Shown: positions 5,236 to 8,097 of the stretch, in pieces
How positions within the stretch are numbered: the first letter of the stretch is position 1
How the letters are laid out: each line of letters begins with the position of its first letter
From: Brevundimonas sp. UBA5866
GTDB lineage: Bacteria; Pseudomonadota; Alphaproteobacteria; Caulobacterales; Caulobacteraceae
Length of the DNA stretch: 8,097 nt
Direction of reading: 5' to 3'
NCBI RefSeq assembly: GCF_002432125.1
Contig: NZ_DJFS01000094.1
Span: 30,222 to 38,318, forward strand
Translations under genes and position numbers: made by a program
Notes under the pieces: generated by a model
Told to the model about the DNA's origin: nothing
What the model saw: only the letters and a program-made list of their open reading frames with translations
Databases searched by the model: none

Positions 5236-5949
5236 ATGTCTCAAACTCTGGACACGGCAACAGACCTCTCCGACATGACCGACCCTCTTCACTGGCCCGA
5301 CGTCCGCACATGGCTTGAGACGAACGGCCAGCACCTGCTCGAAGACCGCGAACTTCTGGAGCAGCTGGGCCTGAAGGCCGAAGGCCGCAATGTTGTGGAC
5401 TTCGGCCGTGCCGCCCTGTCGAAGATGGAGGCCGCCGCCCAGCGCGAGGCCGGTGCCCGCCGTCTCATCGAAGAAATCTCGCGTACCAATTTCGCCGCCC
5501 AGACCCAGACCCATGTCGCCGCACTCGATTTGATGGAGGCCACGGGCCATATCGAACTGGCCCGCCAGTTGGACATGACCACCCAGGCCCGTTTCGGTCT
5601 GGCCGGTGCTGCGGTCGCCATTGAAAAGCCCGGCACGGTGCCCTTTGGCTGGAAGTCGCTGGAAACGGGCCGGGTCGATGCCCTTCTGGGCGAGGATGGC
5701 CGTAACTGGCTTGGTCCGAACTTTACAGGACTTGATCTGTTCGGTCCTGCCGACGGCGATGTGCGTTCGGTCGCTCTGGTGCGCATGAACATCCGCTTCC
5801 CCGACCAGGAAGAGTCCCGTCCGGCCCTTTGCGCCTTTGGCTCCGTAGAGGACGAGGGCTTCACACCGGCAATGGGCTGCGAGCTGATCGCCTTTGTCGC
5901 CCGCGTTTTCGAGCGAATGGCCCAGCGATGGCCGCTTCAGGACGTTTGA
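5236..5949 (+). CDS. DUF484 family protein (GAF-like)
   Basis: This is a 237-residue cytoplasmic protein of the DUF484 family, whose biochemical role is not established. The family hallmark is the N-terminal helical segment: DVRTWLETNGQHLLEDRELL (about 22-41), then VDFGRAALSKMEAA, the equivalent of the usual V-D-x-Q/G block before a coiled helix (about 54-105). The rest (about 105-235) has alternating beta and helix pattern compatible with a GAF-like fold, with GWKSLETGRVDALLG and the near-C-terminal helix LIAFVARVFERMAQRW. No signal peptide or membrane segment is seen. Genes of this family sit directly upstream of xerC in gammaproteobacteria too (yigA-xerC in E. coli), which suggests a functional link to the recombinase. 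It starts 30 bp after the transaldolase stop and its last 22 bp overlap the xerC start. Confidence 0.88.
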   Translation: MSQTLDTATDLSDMTDPLHWPDVRTWLETNGQHLLEDRELLEQLGLKAEGRNVVDFGRAALSKMEAAAQREAGARRLIEEISRTNFAAQTQTHVAALDLMEATGHIELARQLDMTTQARFGLAGAAVAIEKPGTVPFGWKSLETGRVDALLGEDGRNWLGPNFTGLDLFGPADGDVRSVALVRMNIRFPDQEESRPALCAFGSVEDEGFTPAMGCELIAFVARVFERMAQRWPLQDV

Positions 5950-6860
5950 GCGCCGACGAGGCGCTGAGAGAATGGCTGGACCATCTGGCCCATGAACGCC
6001 GCCTGTCGCCGCGCACCCTGGAGGCCTATGGCCATATCGGCCGTCTCTATGTCGGCTTTCTGCAGAACCATCGCGGAGAGGGCTTGACGCTGCACGATCT
6101 CGGCACCGTCACGGCTGCCGAAATCCGTGCCCATCTAGCCGAACGACGCAGTGGCGATCATCCCCTGAACGCCCGCTCGCTCAGCCAGACGCTGGCGGCC
6201 ATCCGCGGTTTTCACCGCTATCTCGACCGCCGTCATGGCGTAGACGCGCCGCAGCTGGCCCTCGTACGGGGACCGCGCGTAAAGCCGTCCTTGCCGCGTC
6301 CGGTGACCGAAGATCAGGCCATAGGCCTGCTTCAGGAACCCGACGCCGATCCAGACATGGAACCGTGGGAGGCTGCGCGCGACCGCGCCGTTCTGACCCT
6401 GCTGTACGGATGTGGCTTGCGTATATCCGAAGGCCTTTCCCTGCGCGTCAGGGATACACCTTTGGGCGACACTCTGCGCATCGTCGGCAAGGGATCCAAA
6501 ACGCGCATAGTACCGGTACTGCCGCAGGTGCGCGATGCGGTGGATGACTATGTCCGGCTCTGCCCCTGGCCTCTGGAAGGTGAACAGGCCCTGTTTCGCG
6601 CCCGACGCGGGGGCCCCCTGTCCGCACGTCAGGTCCAAGCCACCGTGCAAAGACTTCGCGGGCGGCTGGGCCTGCCCGCAAGCGCCACACCCCACGCCCT
6701 GAGACACAGTTTCGCAACCCATCTGCTGGGTGCCGGTGCCGACCTGAGATCCATTCAGGAGCTATTGGGTCACGCCAGCCTGTCCACGACCCAGAAATAC
6801 ACCCAGGTCGATGCTGCGGCCCTGTTGAACGCCTATCAGGCCGCGCATCCGCGCCGCTAG
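5928..6860 (+). CDS. xerC: Tyrosine recombinase XerC
   Basis: XerC acts with XerD and FtsK at the dif site to resolve chromosome dimers at division. The protein is 310 residues, typical. The N-terminal SAM-like core-binding domain covers about 8-105 (EWLDHLAHERRLSPRTLEAY), and the catalytic domain about 120-305. All catalytic residues are present: R165 in GLRISE, K188 in GKGSK, H256 and R259 in HALRH, H282 in LGHASL and the nucleophile Y291 in QKYTQV. The ATG at 5928 is preferred because conserved sequence begins soon after it; the frame is open further upstream to 5829, but that part reads through the DUF484 gene out of frame and has no family character. There is no strong ribosome-binding site, so translation is probably coupled to the overlapping upstream gene. 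Assignment to XerC rather than XerD rests on the DUF484 neighbour and overall pattern. The TAG stop interlocks with that of the convergent hydrolase gene. Confidence 0.93.
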   Translation: MAASGRLSADEALREWLDHLAHERRLSPRTLEAYGHIGRLYVGFLQNHRGEGLTLHDLGTVTAAEIRAHLAERRSGDHPLNARSLSQTLAAIRGFHRYLDRRHGVDAPQLALVRGPRVKPSLPRPVTEDQAIGLLQEPDADPDMEPWEAARDRAVLTLLYGCGLRISEGLSLRVRDTPLGDTLRIVGKGSKTRIVPVLPQVRDAVDDYVRLCPWPLEGEQALFRARRGGPLSARQVQATVQRLRGRLGLPASATPHALRHSFATHLLGAGADLRSIQELLGHASLSTTQKYTQVDAAALLNAYQAAHPRR

Positions 6861-7822
6861 ATCGACAGGTCCCAAAGAAGGGCTAGAATGGCCTCGGTAA
6901 CGACCTGGGGCTTTTCCTGCTGGATCCAGTGCCCCGCACCCGGAACCACCGTGGCCGAACGCAGATCCGTTAGCCACTCGGCCATCTCCGCCTCGTGATG
7001 TCCGGCATAGTTCCGCACGGGATCGCGATCTCCGACCATGAAAACCGATGGCACCGTGATCTTGCGGCCCTGCAGCCACCGCGTACGTGCCCAGTTGGCG
7101 TCTATCTTGCGATACCAGTGCAGGGGCCGCTCGAAGCCGCCGTTGCGGAACGCCTCCACATAGCGGTCAAACTCTTCAGCCTGCATCCACGGGGGCAATG
7201 TGGCCTCGTCGGAAATCAGGTCCGACATCGTCTTGCCCGCAGGTATCCGCCCCGTCGCGCGCTGTCCTTCAGGGGTCGAGCCGTCAAAAGCCCAGAACAT
7301 CTTTCTCAATGCCGTTTCGGGGTCGGCATCCAGCGGCAGGTGGGAATCCGGTGCGGCGAAAGCCGTCAGATACAGCGGGTCCTCACCATGCTTTTCAGCC
7401 AGATAGTTCATGACTGCCGTGGGCGGTCCCTGCCGTCGACGCGGCTGGAAGGGCACCGATAGACCCATTACGGCATGGAACATGTCGGGCCTCAGCAGGG
7501 CCGCCTGCCAGGCCACAGCGGCACCCCAGTCATGGCCGACAACGACCGCTTGGCGGTATCCCAGCACTTCGACCAGAGCGACCAGATCGCCGACCAGCGA
7601 AAATATGGAGTAATCACCCATACTTGCCGGGCCACCGGTCGCGCCATATCCGCGCATATCCGGGGCCACGACACGATAGCCGGCAGCCGCCACGTCTCTT
7701 ATCTGATGGTGCCATCCGATTGCGAGATCGGGGAAGCCATGCACCAGCAGGACCAGCGGTCCTTCGCCAGCTTCCAGTATATGGATGTCCAACTCATCAG
7801 TGTGGACAAGTCCTGACTTCAT
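6857..7822 (-). CDS. Alpha/beta hydrolase, epoxide-hydrolase-like
   Basis: This 321-residue cytoplasmic enzyme has the alpha/beta-hydrolase fold of the epoxide hydrolase / haloalkane dehalogenase group. Visible elements are the oxyanion motif HGFP (28-31), the nucleophile elbow GHDWGA (96-101) with Asp98 as nucleophile, an inserted helical cap (about 125-240), the acid Asp267 in GDRDPV, and the base His298 in GAGHW. An Asp nucleophile followed by Trp excludes ordinary serine esterases. Y237 in the cap (PLHWYR) matches one of the two epoxide-activating tyrosines; the second may be Y151, but that is less sure. Fluoroacetate or haloalkane dehalogenase activity cannot be excluded, and the substrate is unknown. 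The ATG at 7822 is chosen because GAGAGG lies 9 nt upstream; a TTG at 7864 in the same frame would add 14 residues without support. It is convergent with xerC and divergent from the next gene. Confidence 0.9.
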   Translation of the reverse strand: MKSGLVHTDELDIHILEAGEGPLVLLVHGFPDLAIGWHHQIRDVAAAGYRVVAPDMRGYGATGGPASMGDYSIFSLVGDLVALVEVLGYRQAVVVGHDWGAAVAWQAALLRPDMFHAVMGLSVPFQPRRRQGPPTAVMNYLAEKHGEDPLYLTAFAAPDSHLPLDADPETALRKMFWAFDGSTPEGQRATGRIPAGKTMSDLISDEATLPPWMQAEEFDRYVEAFRNGGFERPLHWYRKIDANWARTRWLQGRKITVPSVFMVGDRDPVRNYAGHHEAEMAEWLTDLRSATVVPGAGHWIQQEKPQVVTEAILALLWDLSI

Positions 7823-7831
7823 ATCGCATGG

Positions 7832-7837
7832 CCTCTC
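7832..7837 (-). promoter_or_regulatory. Ribosome-binding site fixing the hydrolase start
   Basis: On the minus strand GAGAGG lies 9 nt ahead of the ATG at 7822. The alternative TTG start at 7864 has no such site. Confidence 0.65.
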
Positions 7838-7853
7838 ACGTCGGCAAACATCG

Positions 7854-7864
7854 TTGTCTGACAA
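7854..7864. repeat. Short palindrome in the divergent gap
   Basis: TTGTC-T-GACAA is a perfect 5-bp inverted repeat around one base, 32 bp upstream of the hydrolase start. It could be half of an operator or carry a -35 box (TTGTCA read leftward), but I see no matching -10. The 7823-7973 gap is AT-richer than its surroundings, especially 7885-7965, as expected of a promoter region. Confidence 0.25.
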
Positions 7865-7973
7865 TAAATACCGGCGGCCCGCAACGACGAAAAAACAGGC
7901 TTATCCGAATTTGATGCGCGGCTTTTGTGTTGTTGCCTTTTTGTTTTCGGTCCGGGTTGATTATGTTGGTGCG

Positions 7974-8097
7974 GTGACTGTCGAGACCCAGCCCCTTTCC
8001 ACAACGCCTGCACTGGCCATCGGCCTGCCTCCCGCCCTGGCGACCCCGCCGGGTGCCGGTGCCGTGTGCGACGACGAGGGCGCGCGAAAGATCGGTC
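7974..8097 (+). CDS. Unidentified protein, N-terminal fragment (cut by window edge)
   Basis: An open frame begins at GTG 7974 and runs off the window (41 full codons). It reads MTVETQPLSTTPALAIG and continues with a Pro/Ala/Gly-rich stretch, then CDDEGARKIG. I do not recognise the family. It is called coding because third positions turn strongly G/C-rich right after 7974, unlike the T-rich DNA before it, and because it faces away from the hydrolase across a promoter-like gap. An in-frame ATG at 7914 is possible and would give a hydrophobic MRGFCVVAFLFS start resembling a weak signal peptide, but its codons are T-ending and look non-coding. No Shine-Dalgarno sequence precedes either start. TATGTT (7962-7967) is placed so that transcription could begin at the GTG itself. 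The true start and the product are uncertain. Confidence 0.4.
   Translation, partial: MTVETQPLSTTPALAIGLPPALATPPGAGAVCDDEGARKIG

Noticed and set aside
5829..5927. N-terminal extension of xerC (33 residues)
   Set aside because: It is Arg-rich, lies out of frame within the DUF484 gene and has no XerC similarity; the ATG at 5928 fits the family length.
6857..7822. Haloalkane or fluoroacetate dehalogenase as the name of the hydrolase
   Set aside because: The Asp-Trp nucleophile motif is shared by these groups, but the cap Tyr in HWYR and HGFP fit epoxide hydrolases better; only the broad name is safe.
1..8097. CRISPR array, insertion sequence, prophage, toxin-antitoxin or defence genes, tRNA or rRNA
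   Set aside because: I saw no regularly spaced direct repeats, terminal inverted repeats, transposase motifs or RNA-gene signatures. XerC is the only recombinase and is the housekeeping type with no attachment site or cargo next to it.

Overview
The window looks like a core-genome segment of an alphaproteobacterium, most likely of the order Caulobacterales. The evidence is high GC with strong G/C third-position bias, an atpH-atpA gene order with atpH first, a priA / transaldolase / DUF484 / xerC cluster, and promoter-like sequences resembling the Caulobacter housekeeping consensus. I cannot fix the genus from sequence alone (Asticcacaulis, Brevundimonas, Caulobacter and Phenylobacterium are all possible). 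I see no rRNA, tRNA, IS element, prophage, CRISPR array or defence island.

Layout, left to right. (1) 1-1128, minus strand: the start of the F1-ATPase operon, with atpH (delta subunit, GTG start) followed by the first 167 codons of atpA (alpha subunit, cut by the window edge just before its Walker A motif). (2) 1129-1476: a 348-bp divergent intergenic region with two inverted repeats and one GANTC site. (3) 1477-2295, plus: a TerC-family seven-helix membrane protein, followed by a strong intrinsic terminator (2320-2350). (4) 2359-4521, minus: priA, the replication-restart helicase, whose zinc region has kept one cysteine quartet and lost most of the other. (5) 4552-6860, plus: a compact probable operon of a transaldolase of the FSA/TalC family, a DUF484 protein and the tyrosine recombinase XerC (22-bp overlap between the last two). 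It is divergent from priA with only 30 bp between start codons. (6) 6857-7822, minus: an alpha/beta hydrolase of the epoxide-hydrolase type, whose stop codon interlocks with that of xerC in one CTAG. (7) 7823-7973: an AT-richer divergent gap. (8) 7974-8097, plus: the start of an unidentified gene cut by the window edge.

Functionally the window is housekeeping: ATP synthesis (atpH, atpA), replication restart (priA), pentose phosphate metabolism (transaldolase) and chromosome-dimer resolution (xerC with DUF484). The TerC protein and the hydrolase look like the more variable members. From memory, priA and atpH are direct neighbours on one strand in rhizobia, so the oppositely oriented, separately terminated TerC gene between them may be a lineage-specific insertion.

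I found no convincing new multi-gene system. The points most worth checking are the selective loss of one PriA zinc site, a possible leaderless promoter for the transaldolase operon that overlaps the priA start codon, the interlocked convergent stops of xerC and the hydrolase, and a cluster of rare codons near the 3' end of the transaldolase gene.
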